This document shows positions 43,101 to 58,100 of a DNA stretch of 60,000 nucleotides, piece after piece. Source of the DNA: Liolophura sinensis (Eukaryota; Mollusca; Polyplacophora; Chitonida; Chitonidae); contig NC_088300.1 of assembly GCF_032854445.1 (NCBI RefSeq), positions 19,265,608 to 19,325,607 of the forward strand, given 5' to 3'. Position numbers and translations under genes: made by a program. Position 1 is the stretch's first letter. Every line of letters begins with the position of its first letter. The notes below the pieces were generated by a model. That model had not been told where the DNA came from. It made no database searches and saw only the letters and a list, made by a program, of their open reading frames with translations.

Positions 43101-46100
43101 TGTGAATTAGCCCTATAAACTGCTGATTTTGTGGAGAACATTTCATAGTACACAGGCAGTAACCACACCATCTGTAGAAGCTACTGAACCGGATTTTTTG
43201 TATCTATAAATATAAAATTAATTGCTTTCAAAGGAAACTTTGAGTGAACATGAAAAAATGCTGTAGTCCTCGTGTGTTCACAGCCCTGAAGTCACTAGTA
43301 AGTACAAACGATGGGTCACTTATTTGCATAATTACTCTCAGCCAATAAAAAGCTGTGAACAATTTTGTTCATGTTCATTTGTATTATTTTGCAGTTTACA
43401 CAGAGATTATCAAGACTATTACAAAAACTGAAGACATAATTGCATGAAAAAATACACAAAATCAGTGAAAGATATTTTCACTGAAGTACAACTGACCATT
43501 TGGGAAGCGTGGTGGGTTCCACCCCACAAAGAGCTCTGTGGAACTGACTGGGGTGATGGTAGGAGCATCCTGACCCTCAGCGAGAGATGACAAGGTGCTG
43601 AAGGTGACTGGCTCACTTTGCAGACACCCGGCTGTGGTACATGCCTGAGGGGACACAACCATGGTGTAAGGTCAAACTGATGCATTTGTTAAGAACGACA
43701 CACATTTGTGAGAACTACCTGATTCTGGTATCATTGTCGAAGTGAAACGGTATCATTATGACAATCAAGGCTCAGAAAAGAAAGCTGATAATATATGGGA
43801 CCTCTGCACAAACAAGTAGTCTTTTTCTCTTACATTTATAATAAAAGCATTATACCAGATGTGATAACGTTGCACACTAAAGGGGAGACAACTCTAGTTA
43901 TCTCCCCTTGGGTGTGCCAAATATCCTGCCCACGTAGACTGTTGTGGAGCGGTTTGACTGAACTCATTTTTGACAGAACAACTAATACAACTGCATGCAT
44001 AGTGATACTGTATATTTCCACTGCAGCTGCCATTTCATTGATTATGATTCAGGAGAACACTGAAAGCTTGGAAAGATAAGGTATCACCACATACACAGTT
44101 GAATTGGTCATTTTGCCTCTAGCAAGTTTGTTCGGCCCATAGTTCAAGAGGCAATCTGAAGAAATCAATAAATAGAGAATAAATATTCACCTCAACTGTA
44201 AAGGTATAACCTGTGAAGGGTGTCAGATTCCTCAGTGTCTGGAATGTGGCCAGTCCCTCCCAAAAGACAGCAATCACATTCGGATCGATGTCAGTGGAGG
44301 CCTTGAGAACATACTTCAGAATCTGTCCATTTGTCTGAGTGGGGACGTTCCAGCCAAAATCTGCTGTACGAGACCCTCTGTTTGACACCTGCAGTATTAA
44401 GGCACCCTCAGGTATTCCAGCAGATGTGACAAAGGTGATGGGTTCACTCCTCACGCTGCCAAAGTCATTCACAGCCTCTATCACATAGGTGTATTGCGTG
44501 AAGGGTGTCAGGCCTGTGTCATTGTGGAACACTGAAAACAACAGTTCATGGTTGATTGACTGATTGCTTGATGTCATACTCAACAGCTTTTCATTTGTAC
44601 ACTAGCGGTCAGATTTTATGAGTCACAAAAACCAGTGACTTACTGAAAAACTTTCCTACATGTGACAAACAAGTCCAGAGGTAAAAGTAAAGTTTACAAG
44701 TAATTGGTAATTTAGAAAAATTATTTCGAACTGAAACATGGAATCTTTCCAATAATACACATTCCTAATACTATGTGCCCAAAATTTATTTTGAAATAGA
44801 TTAAGAAATCACATTTCCATTTCATGTTAAAAGTTGATGCGTGTATTGGACAATAATTGCAACATGCATGAACACTAAATGCAACACTAGGTCTGAATAG
44901 CATGTAACCGGTTCTTGTACATGTTGTGTAGATCATTTGTTTGTGATAATATATGCATGATGTATCTGTCTGGTGATTTGTTGATACACTGTCTCACCTC
45001 TGGATTCTGAAAGGGAAATAAAGCCATTATAAATTATATAGAAAATAAATTTTGAAACAGTCAATTTAAGGTTAACATGGGCTTGAATTTAAATAATGAT
45101 ACTGTATACACACATGTATCCGTGAATAACTGTAAATAATAATAAATTATGAGAAAGCATTACCATTATTAAAACCTTAAATAATAAAGTTTTACTTTTG
45201 CCATGACTTATCAAATATGTACATAATGTTTACTGAATACACACCGTTGGAGACAACTGTTGCTGCCAGCACACCATTCCTGTAGACATTGTAGGCCTTG
45301 ATCACACCATTTGGGTAGTCTGGTGGTAACCATGACAACTGCAGGACTGTAGGACTGATGGGGACATGCTGTGGGGGTGGTTGCTGGGCAGGGGCTGTAC
45401 AAATGCAAGAAGTATACCACAGTGATATCCAGTGTTAAAACTACAATAAATCTAGTCTAACAAAAAAATTAATATGTACCATATCTAGCCAATAATATCT
45501 AATTGTTGTGCAATGTACGTTATACTGGACAGTTTCCCCAAAAATGTTTCACACATGTACTGGGTGAAAATTAAACTACATACAAATCGATATTAGAGTA
45601 TTACATGTTTGTCATGTTGCTGGCATTTGTACCAAAATAATCAATAAATAATCATTTCAATGTTCACTCTACATGTACTTAATTTGTGAAGAATGAAATT
45701 TACATCAAATCAAGTTATATGTCTATATCAACTCTGTGGTTGGAATCAATAAAACAAGAAAAAAGTGTTTCATTTTCCTTTCAAATCTCCAAGTAGAATA
45801 TGAACAAGTGCATGATGAGTACCTTTACTGCAGCCATAGGGGTTGTTGATATCCAGGATGCTGGCCTCTGGGACGCAGCCATCACACTGAATACCCTGTA
45901 CAAACTGTTTACAGTCACACTGGCCCGTCACATAGTTACAGGTGGTGTTAAGACTGCCAGCAGGATGACAGTTGCACGGGCTACATCTGAAGCATAAGAT
46001 AATGCAGATATACTCAACAATCTTTCCTTTTACCATGTTTGTGACCTTTGTAGGGGTGGGGTACGGGTGGGGTGGTGTTGGGTGTGGGGATGGGGGGAAA

Positions 46101-49100
46101 CACGAGTTCCCAGGGTAATTAAGCCACCAAACTTTAGAAGTTACAGATGAACACTTTAAAATCTGACATAGAGATGTAAGCACATCATTCTGGTGGGAGA
46201 CAAATGGTATTCACCACACAGATGTTGCCTCTGACCAAGTAAATATATTAAAGACAAATTTCAGTGCAATTTACAATATACTAGATGAAGTCCTGGCATG
46301 TCTCAATACTTTCCACATTGTCCCCTACCTTCCTGTCCCCTGGTCAAAGTTGTAGTAGGTGGGTAGACAGGTGTCACAAGAGAGCCCTGTAACCCCGCTG
46401 TCCCCGGTGCGACATTGGCATTGCCCAGTCTGGCCATCACACACTGTGCCAGGAAGGCTACCCCTGGGGTTACAATGACATGCCATACATCCCCCACCCG
46501 CTGACTGGGTCACATAGTAACCTAGGCAGAAAAGGAGGCAAACATCAGTGAGTTACTGAAAGTATATCATGTATATCTTTATCATGCATATAAACATTAC
46601 ATAACTGAATTATTATTACATTATTATATATTTATATCATTAAATTGTTGATCTTTTACATGTTATGATAAAAGTAGTAAGCCTTTCATGGGGTCAACAG
46701 CCTATCTAATTATCTAACCAGGATAAAACAAATCCCACTGGGTTTTCATTCTTTCACACATTTCTTCATATATTTTATAATAGTCTTTTTTTCTTTCTTT
46801 AATGCCAACATGACCTGGACTTGATCTGACGGCGACCGCAGTGGCGAGAAGCTCCTGGTTCATTGCCATGAAAGCCCCTCAGGATTACTTCAATGTATCT
46901 ACACACTGTATACATCCTATTAATGAACATCCTATATGCAGAGTAGCAGAATCCTCCATGTAAATGTATGAAGGCGTGAGATGATATTAAAAGAATGAAG
47001 GACCTCAGCAGTATGACCTGCACAATTCACACAATTTCAAAAATAACATTTCTGTCACCATTAGGTCATCATCTCATTAAAAGGAGTGTACATGTAGGTC
47101 GTATAAAAGCACTGCATCTCATTAGAAGGCTAGCAGGTCGTTAAACCACAACAGACATTTCGCATGTTTTGGCATTTTGGAGGAATGCTATCTGACAGGT
47201 TACTTTATAATTTAAAAAGTTTATATGTCCTTACCTGAAAAAAAAATTGTGTTTTATTCCTATAAATAATTAATATAAGTTGTAATAATTTCACCCCAAA
47301 AGAGCATTCTTAGGGACAAACAGATGTTACTTGGTGATTCCTGTAGGATATCATCCTTTTTTCCCGAACAAACCTAAACACATCCCTTCTATGATTACTA
47401 TAATTCTCAGAATCAATGAAAATACCCAACTTAGTCATGAACGAAACTCAGAATTTACAGTTCAGACTAGGTTTTCAAATTGCATCCAAAGTTATACTTC
47501 ACTTACATTTGAATAGTTGAGGGTTTAGGTTAGGGAAGAACTCAAGGGTAAGCTGTAGTGATACTAACAATACACAGCGGAGTGATCTTACCTGGAACAC
47601 AACTATCACACCTGCGTCCTTGCCTGTTGGTCAAACAGGTACACTGACCACTGTTCTGATTACAGGTGAGTTCATTGACTGGTACCTGTGCTCCGTTCTG
47701 TGTCCCTGATGGGTCACAGTCACACGACTGACAGCCCACAGGGTTTGTGAGATTGAGTCCCCAAGTGCTGCCCCGACACTGGTTACAACCCCGCCCCACC
47801 ACATTATCTTTACAGTCACATAGCCCAGACACCTTGTCACAGATGCTCGCCCCTGGCTTTGTCCCTGCAGGGTCACAATTACAGCTGATGCAGCCCAGTG
47901 CTGATGAATCCCCAAAGCTGTACGCTCCGTCTGAGCACTGGTCACAGCGTGAACCCTGGGTGTTGCCCTTACAGACACACTGCCCCGTGGTTTTGTCACA
48001 TGTCGTGCCAGGGGCAGTGCCCTGAAGGTCACAGTCACACACCACACAACCCGCCGCAAAGTTGTAATATCCATCAGCGCACTGGTCGCATCGCCTCCCT
48101 ACAACATTAGCCTTACAGATGCACTGACCCGCTCCAGGGTCACAGACGGTATTACTGGAGCCCCTGGGGTCACAGTTACAGGGTAGGCAACCATCGGGAA
48201 GGGTTGCATTCAAATTGTAATACCCATAGTCACAAGAGTTGCATTGCCGATCTGAAATGATATGATTAAAAGCATAGCAATGTTACAATGTTTTAATCTA
48301 TTGAATCTTTATCTTTATGAACCTACTTCTGACATATGCCAGCACTGCATGATTTACTTTCCATACTTGGTACAGGGAAACTGTTTTTATTATTCACCTT
48401 TTTTGATTTTCTTCTGAAATTCAGCAGGCATGACGCTCTTCAACATTAGGTTCTGACATTAAATACTGAGGACATCGTTTCGACATTTGATTTTAAAAGA
48501 CTTTCATTTACATGTACTTATAATATTAAATTCAGAGGACTTACTTCTGACATTAGGTTTACAGTAACACTGGCCTGTGGTCTGGTCGCAAGTCCCATTC
48601 CCGTCAACCGTCCCCGCAGTGTTACACCCACATGGGGTACAGCCAGATGGGTTGTTCTGCTCCAGATTATAGTACCCAGGTTTGCAGCTGTCACAGGCAC
48701 GTCCCTGAACACTAGACTTACAGGGACACAATCCTCCTACCTGTGAAAAGGTACACAAGATACAAGTGGAATTAACAAGACAAGACTTTGTGGCTAGTTT
48801 GGGGTAAAAAGTTTTAAATGTGTCTTACGAGTGATGCCAAAAACGTACATCTAGCAAAATATTCTGATGACCCATTTGTTAGCTCATTTCATCATAATAT
48901 TCTGATGACCCATTTGTTAGCTCATTTCATCATAATATTCTGATGGCCCATTTGTTAGCTCATTTCATCATAATATTCTTATGGCCCATTTGTTAGCTCA
49001 TTTTGTCATAATATTCTGATGGCCCATTTGTTAGCTCATTTCATCATAATATTCTGATGGCTCATTTGCTGGGTCAATACTACATAATATTCTGATGACT

Positions 49101-52100
49101 CATTTGCTGGGTCAATACTTCATAATATCCTGATGACTTATTTGCTGGGTCAATACTTCATAATATCCTGATGACTTATTTGCTAGCACATAAATTCATA
49201 ACATTCTGATGATTGATTTGCTAGTGTTTTATTTCAAAATATTTTCATTACCCATTTGCCAGCACATTACTTCATGACATTTTGATGACCCATTTGCTAG
49301 CACCTGCATACCAAGTGGCCTAATCACGACTGCATAAATAAGAAAATCTGAGACACGAATTAAGTAATAAATAACACCAAGTACAGGTTGAAACATTTAG
49401 AAACTTTCCTTGCATATGCCAACATTTACACTGAAGTAAAGCAGATATTCAAATTTCTATCCAACTATTTCTGAAATTTTTACCAAATTACAAGATTCAA
49501 CAAGGAAAATTTGTAAAAACATTTTCTGAGAGATCAAGAAAATTTACCTTGGCACATTCCATCGTGACATCAACAACTCCACTGCTATTACAAGCACACG
49601 GAACACATACGTCCTCGCTGTACAAACTTACACCCTCTGGGCGAAAGTAGTTCACCGCACAGGTGTCACACTTCTGTCCAACAGTGTTGTGACGACAAGC
49701 AACACAAACTCCACCCCCTCCGCTCTCATGCTCATCTGGGAAAGGGTCAACGGAGCGGTCATACACACAGCTGTCGGCGTGACCGTAACACTGGCATTCC
49801 TTACAGTTATATGCTGTTATAGGGTCGCCTCTTCTGAATGGTTTGTCATTAAACAGAGGCTGGCAATGATCACACTGAAACATACAACAACTATGTTCAC
49901 CAGGAAGACAATAAAACAAATTTTTTTCAAGCAAAACAATTAGACTGTGTGATTGTTAGATTTTCAATAAAATGGACGCAGACAATCTATCCAATTTCAA
50001 AATGATGGAGGAGAATAAAACATTTTTCTGAAGCATCTGATCTTAGCTCTCATAGCAGAGTTAGAGTACTTAAACAGCAGGTAAATTACAGCCGAACAAA
50101 CCTTGTCTCCCTCGGTGTGACTGAGTATTGAACAGTTGCACCTGTAGGGTAGGGTGTTTGTGTCACAGGTGGGGGCGTGTCCATTACACTGACATCTGAA
50201 AATATACAGCATTTTACAAGTACATGGAGCATTATAAACCATGTAATAAATCTCAGAAAATGTCCAGTTATGACAACTGTCACCTAGTGAGCTAAACTTT
50301 AAGGATACATGAAAAATCAAAGTACATGTGCATTTAGATCATAGGTATATAATAAAGATCCAATTTCAGTTGTATAAAGAGCATTTTCTAATATATAAAG
50401 AAAGTGCAGGTTAATGGTATGGAATACAGTATAAACCATTCCTGGTTCAGGTGCATACCTTTAGCTATTAGGACACACCAATTTAAACTGTTCCTGGTTC
50501 ACTTGCATACCTTCAGCTATTAGGACACACCTATTTAAACTGTTCCTGGTTCACTTGCATACCTTCAGCTATTAGGACACGCCTATTTAAACTGTTCCTG
50601 GTTCACTTGCATACCTTCAGCTATTAGGACACGCCTATTTAAACTGTTTCTGGTTCACTTGCATATCTTCAGCTATTAGGACACACCAATCTAAACTGTT
50701 ACTTTATGGGCAGAATAAATCTTTTTCCATTGTTGAAGAAGGGTATAAAAATAAATGTAATCATCTCATTTGTGGAAAATGTGGATTATCCTTGGAAAGC
50801 TTTCCTCTTTATGACATGTTTATCTGATCAATTTAAAGCTTTAAAAGATATGAAAATCATAACATCAAGATCGGACAAAAAAGGTAGATTTTCAGTTTTA
50901 TTTCATTCCATGTTTTGATATTTTAGTGTTGGCTTCCCTTACTGAAAATTGAAAGTTGACCAAAACATTCAGTACATGAAGTTTACTCTCACCTGGCACT
51001 GATGATGAGTTCAAAAAGCCCATGATATGTATGACGAATTTCTGTCACATTAAAATGCTCATCCAGCCGGACTCTGACCTTTGAAGCAGCTACAAAGTCG
51101 TAGAGACCTTGAGCGTTGTAGAAGTCATTATACCCTGGTCTGGGAACCGGCTCTGGGGAGAGGACATTAAAGGTGATGTTCCCCTTAGAAGATGGCAGGG
51201 GTAGGCTGGGGCTGTAGATATAAACAATCCATTGTTTAGATAAATTCTTTCCAAGTTTTCTCTAAAATTCCAGAGTAAGCAAATACTTGAGATTTTCTCT
51301 CTACATGTATGTGATAAAGAAGATCAAAGATACATTAAAAGTTGTCTCCAAAGCTCTGTAGTGAACAAATATTTGAAACTTTCCCACTACACATGCATCA
51401 TTCAGATCGCCTTGCCATTATGTCCTTGATGTACCATTTTGATGATGAAAACATGGCTCTGACAAAGGACTTCACTTCACTTCACAGTGTAGCTATAAAC
51501 TTTGATCCTAACATAACACTGCTGACGAATCAAAAAGTCCTGGGTTCGAACTGCAAAAACCCACACAGGGTTGTGGCTTTTACTCAAACTGCCTATCAAA
51601 CCTAGAGACCTGGGGCTTGTTAAAAAGTGCATTAGAGCTTAAATCCAGTATTAACTTTAGTCCAAACTAAAGTGTCATTGGGTTTGTAATAGAATCAGAT
51701 GAGTATCAAGATTTAAGCCATGTTTAGCTTTCAATTCACTTTTGAACAGCTGGGGCCAACTGCGCAAAGGAAGTTTTGATTTAATTTTAAACTGTGGTGC
51801 AATACATAGTGTACAGCCAAAGAAATTCAAATTGCGAGGGATTTGTGTTGGAATAACGCTTATTATGCGTTTTCATTTTTAAGGATAAAAAAATAAAACC
51901 CTTCATGTTGAATTTCAAAGCTGTCTTATTTGAAAATTGGCTTTGTGGAATCAGCACCTATAGATAACTTACATCCCAAACTGAAGACAGTTGACAGCAG
52001 TGGGATTAGGGAGGGGTCCATTATTGGTCATATTGAAGCGGGTGGGACAATCGTCTGCATACTTCTGCCAGGTTTCCCAGGAAGATGAAGCATTTACCTG

Positions 52101-55100
52101 CTTCTCCATGGTAACGCCTTTCGGGAGGGGGCTGTAGAATTGTAACACCACATAGAACACCTGAGGAAGAAAACAGAGAATTAAACAAATATTCTTTAGT
52201 CTTGATGAGGGAGAACAGGCAGGTATATTTATTATTTTTTGACTGGTGTTTAATGTCGTACTCAAGAAACTTTCACTTCCACAACAGCGGTCTTTTTGAC
52301 GGGTTGAGCAGACTGGGGTAAACAAGTAAGCAATGGCATGTCAAATATTGCCATCATATTGCCATGACAAATATTCCCATCTGTGACACATAGATATTTT
52401 AGTGTAGAGCAAGCTCAAGCTGTTTGCCATGTTGGTGGCAGACTGAGGAGTACCTGATGATCTTCATGCAAGACCACCTAAATAAGCTTACAAGCAGTAC
52501 ATGCTGATAATCTCATTTTTACCAAGACCCAGTGGACCAATGGAAGCAGTGGAATACATGGTTAGGATTGAACTCACACCTGATGTATGTGACCAATGAA
52601 AGACAAGTGTCTTAGTCACTCTCAGTGACACGCTCCATTTATAGAAAAATATAATTAATATATATGTAAGATAACATATATATTATATATGTTTTACATA
52701 TATATATATATATAACATCTAAAATCAACAACTCTAAGGGGAAAAAGGTCTCCTTTATAATCTAATTCCAATTTCACCTCACTGTGCCACCCAATGCAGC
52801 AGTTACCATCATAGCCACAAAGTATCCTGGATCTAAATGAACGTACAATTTGCTAGCCCTGGCACTCTAATTTTGATCAAGGTACAACCTAAGCACCAAA
52901 TTGGTGTTGATTGACAGCTTTAGAGTTACCTGGAAAACATCGCCCAGGTCGATGGTGAGCGTGACGGTGTCCTGGAAGCGGGATATCCAGATACTGTTAC
53001 TGTCACCATCATTAACATACTCTATGGGGTGGGCATCTGTGTTGAGGCGGAGAATCTGGTTCCCTGTGTTGTCGGGCTCTCCATTACGGATACAGTAGTG
53101 GGTCTGGGTAGGGCGTATACGCGGGTGTGAGGGAGGACACCTACATGACGACTGGATCCGGACAGGAGGGAATGTACCAGAGTATATCAGCTCTATTTCT
53201 CTACAGCAGGGTGAAAGAAGACAGAGGAATGTTACTATGTGAACTGTGGTAAACTCCTGTAGGCTGACTTGCATATTTGCCAATGAAGGCAATCACTCAT
53301 TTGAGCTAACATCACCTTTTTCACAGCATGAAATACCATGCCAATCAAGTACTTAAAACATCACATTCATGAAAGCATAAGCTTAAATCTCAACCTGAGG
53401 AAAACACAACAAAGAAAACGAAAAATGATGGGACTGTGAGGACTGAATGTCCTACTGATAGATCAATTAGAGAATGATCATTTCACACAGCCTCATGATC
53501 GAAGTAAGATTTAAACTGAGAAACAGCTAGATAAAATAATAGACATCTATGGACTCACCTGTTAGACAATGTCTCTGAGTAGAACCTGAAGTCCTGCAAT
53601 CGGCCAAGAAACTGGAGGGAACCTGTTAGAGATGAACATTTCCAAGTTGGTAAAGAAAGAAAGGTAAACAGGTAACAAATGAACAGGTAAGCAGGTAAGA
53701 GATAAGCAAGTAAACTGGTAAACAGGAAATATGATTCATGGGGTTTTAGTCTTAACAGCTTTTTTTACGTCACTTCACCCCACCCTATACCAACATGTAT
53801 AAAACTGCTTCTTTCAAAATTGTCTCATCTTGAGCTGACTGTCCCTCTGTAACTTGCCCCACTTTGTCCTGTATAACATATTTTTACCCCACATACAGAA
53901 AAGATGATTATCTCACCTTGAGCTGACTGTCCCACTCTAACTTACCCCACTTTGTCCTGTATAACATTGTTTAGCCTCATGTACAGGATGAATAATTATT
54001 TCACCTTGAGCTGACAGCCCCTCTCTAACTTGCCCCACTTTGTCCTCTATAACATATTTTTACCCCACATACAGGATAGATGATTGTCTCACCCTGAACT
54101 GACAGCCCCACTCTAACTTGCCCCACTTTGTCCTCTATAACACTGCTTAGCCTCATGTATAGGATGAATGATTGTCTCACCTTGAGCTGACTGTCCCACT
54201 CTAACTTGCCCCACTTTGTCCTGTATAACACTGCATTGCCTCATGTACAGGATGAATGATTGTCTCACCTTGAGCTGACAGCCCCTCTCTAACTTGCCCC
54301 ACTTTGTCCTCTATAACACTGCTTAGCCTCATGTATAGGATGAATGATTATTTCACCTTGAGCTGACAGCCCCACTCTAACTTGCCCCACTTTGTCCTGT
54401 ATAACATATTTTTACCCCACATACAGGATAGATGATTGTCTCACCCTGAACTGACAGCCCCTCTCTAACTTGCCCCACTTTGTCCTGTACAACACTGCTT
54501 AGCCTCATGTATAGGATGAATGATTGTCTCACCTTGAGCTGACAGCCCCTCTCTAACTTGCCCCACTTTGTCCTGTATAACACTGCTTTGCCTCATGTAT
54601 AGGATGAATGATTGTCTCACCTTGAGCTGACAGCCCCACTCTAACTTGCCCCACTTTGTCCTGTATAACACTGTTTAGCCTCATGTACAGGATGAATGAT
54701 TATCTCACCTTGAGCTGACAGCCCCACTCTAACTTGCCCCACTTTGTCCTGTATAACACTGCTTTGCCTCATGTATAGGATGAATGATTATCTCACCTTG
54801 AGCTGGCAGCCCCTCTCTAACTTGCCCCACTTTGTCCTGTATAACACTGCTTTGCCTCATGTATAGGATGAATAATTATCTCACCTTGAGCTGGCTGTCC
54901 CACTCTAACTTGCCCCACTTTGTCCTGTATAACACTGCTTAGCCTCATGTACAGGACGAATGATTGTCTCACCTTGAGCTGACAGCCCCACTCTAACTTG
55001 CCCACTTTGTCCTGTATAACACTGCTTAGCCTCATGTACAGGATGAATGATTATCTCACCTTGAGCTGGCAGCCCCAGTCTAACTTGCCCCACTTTGTCC

Positions 55101-58100
55101 TGTATAACACTGCTTAGCCTCATTTATAGGATGAATGATTATCTCACCCTGAGCTGACAGCCCCAGTCTAACTTGCCCCACTTTGTCCTGTATAACACTG
55201 CTTAGCCTCATTTATAGGATGAATGATTGTCTCACCTTGAGCTGGCAGCCCCACTCTAACTTGCCCCACTTTGTCCTCTATAACACTGCTTAGCCTCATG
55301 TATAGGATGAATGATTGTCTCATCTTGAGCTGACAGCCCCACTCTAACTTGCCCCACTTTGTCCTGTATAACACTGCTTAGCCTCATGTACAGGATGAAT
55401 GATTATCTCACCTTGAGCTGACAGCCCCTCTCTAACTTGCCCAACTTTGTCCCGTATAACACTGCTCAGCCTCATGTATAGGATGAATGATTGTCTCACC
55501 TTGAGCTGACTGCCCCACTCTAACTTGCCCCACTTTGTCCTGTATAACACTGTTTAGCCTCATTTATAGGATGAATGATTATCTCACCCTGAGCTGACAG
55601 CCCCAGTCTAACTTGCCCCACTTTGTCCTGTATAACACTGCTTAGCCTCATTTATAGGATGAATGATTATCTCACACTGAGCTGACAGCCCCAGTCTAAC
55701 TTGCCCCACTTTGTCCTGTATAACACTGCTTAGCCTCATTTATAGGATGAATGATTGTCTCACCTTGAGCTGACAGCCCCACTCTAACTTGCCCACTTTG
55801 TCCTGTATAACACTGCTTAGCCTCATGTACAGGATGAATGATTATCTCACCTTGAGCTGGCAGCCCCTCTCTAACTTGCCCCACTTTGTCCCGTATAACA
55901 CTGCTCAGCCTCATGTACAGGACAAATGATTGTCTCACCTTGAGCTGACAGCCCCTCTCTAACTTGCCCCACTTTGTCCTGTATAACACTGCTTAGCCTC
56001 ATGTATAGGATGAATGATTATCTCACCTTGAGCTGACAGCCCCACTCTAACTTGCCCAACTTTGTCCTGTATAACACTGCTTTGCCTCATGTACAGGATG
56101 AATGATTATCTCACCTTGAGCTGGCAGCCCCACTCTAACTTGCCCCACTTTGTCCTGTATAACACTGCTTAGCCTCATTTATAGGATGAATGATTGTCTC
56201 ACCTTGAGCTGACAGCCCCACTCTAACTTGCCCCACTTTGTCCTGTATAACACTGCTTAGCCTCATATACAGGATGAATGATTATCTCACCTTGAGCTGG
56301 CAGCCCCTCTCTAACTTGCCCCACTTTGTCCCGTATAACACTGCTCAGCCTCATGTACAGGACGAATGATTGTCTCACCTTGAGCTGACAGCCCCACTCT
56401 AACTTGCCCCACTTTGTCCTGTATAACACTGCTTTGCCTCATATATAGGATGAATGATTGTCTCACCCTGAACTGACAGCCCCTCTCTAACTTGCCCCAC
56501 TTTGTCCTGTATAACACTGCTTAGCCTCATGTACAGGATGAATGATTATCTCACCTTGAGCTGACAGCCCCTCTCTAACTTGCCCCACTTTGTCCTGTAT
56601 AACACTGCTTTGCCTCATGTATAGGATGAATGATTGTCTCACCCTGAACTGACAGCCCCTCTCTAACTTGCCCCACTTTGTCCTGTATAACACTGCTTTG
56701 CCTCATGTATAGGATGAATGATTATCTCACCTTGAGCTGGCAGCCCCACTCTAACTTGCCCCACTTTGTCCTGTATAACACTGCTTAGCCTCATGTATAG
56801 GATGAATGATTGTCTCACCTGAGCTGACTGTCCCACTCTAACTTGCCCACTTTGTCCTCTATAACACTGCTTAGCCTCATGTATAGGATGAATGATTGTC
56901 TCACCCTGAACTGACAGCCCCTCTCTAACTTGCCCCACTTTGTCCTGTATAACACTGCTTTGCCTCATGTACAGGATGAATGATTGTCTCACCTTGAGCT
57001 GACAGCCCCACTCTAGCTTGCCCCACTTTGTCCTGTATAACACTGTTTAGCCTCATGTACAGGATAGATGATTGTCTCACCTTGAGCTGACAGCCCCACT
57101 CTAACTTGCCCCACTTTGTCCTGTATAACACTGCTTAGCCTCATGTATAGGATGAATGATTATCTCACCTTGAGCTGACTGTCCCACTCTAACTTGCCCC
57201 ACTTTGTCCTGTATAACACTGCTTAGCCTCATGTACAAGATGAATGATTATCTCACCCTGAGCTGACTGCCCCACTCTAACTTGCCCCACTTTGTCCTGT
57301 ATAACACTGCTTAGCCTCATGTATAGGATGAATAATTGTCTCACCTTGAGCTGACAGCCCCACTCTAACTTGCCCCACTTTGTCCTGTATAATATTGTTT
57401 AGCCTCATGTATAGGATGAATGATTGTCTCACCTTGAGCTGACAGTCCCACTCTAACTTGCCCAACTTTGTCCTGTATAACACTGCTTAGCCTCATGTAC
57501 AGGATGAATGATTGTCTCACCTTGAGCTGACAGTCCCACTCTAACTTGCCCCACTTTGTCCTGTATAACACTGTTTAGCCTCATGTACAGGATGGATGAT
57601 TGTCTCACCTTGAGCTGACAGCCCCACTCTAACTTGCCCCACTTTGTCCTGTATAACACTGCTTAGCCTCATGTATAGGATGAATGATTGTCTCACCTTG
57701 AGCTGACAGCCCCACTCTAACCTGCCCTACTGTGTCCTGTATAACACAGTTTTACCTTATATACAGGATGAATGATTATCTCACCTTGAGCTGACAGCCC
57801 CACTCTAACTTGCCCAACTTTGTCCTGTATAACACTGCTTAGCCGCATGTATAGGATGAATGATTGTCTCACCTTTAGCTGACAGCCCCTCTCTAACTTG
57901 CCCCATTTTGTCCTGTATAACACTGCTTAGCCTCATGTATAGGATGAATGATTGTCTCACCTTGAGCTGACAGCCCCACTCTAACTTGCCCCATTTTGTC
58001 CTGTATAACACTGCTTAGCCTCATGTATAGGATGAATAATTGTCTCACCTTGAGCTGACAGCCCCACTCTAACTTGCCCAACTTTGTCCTGTATAACACT

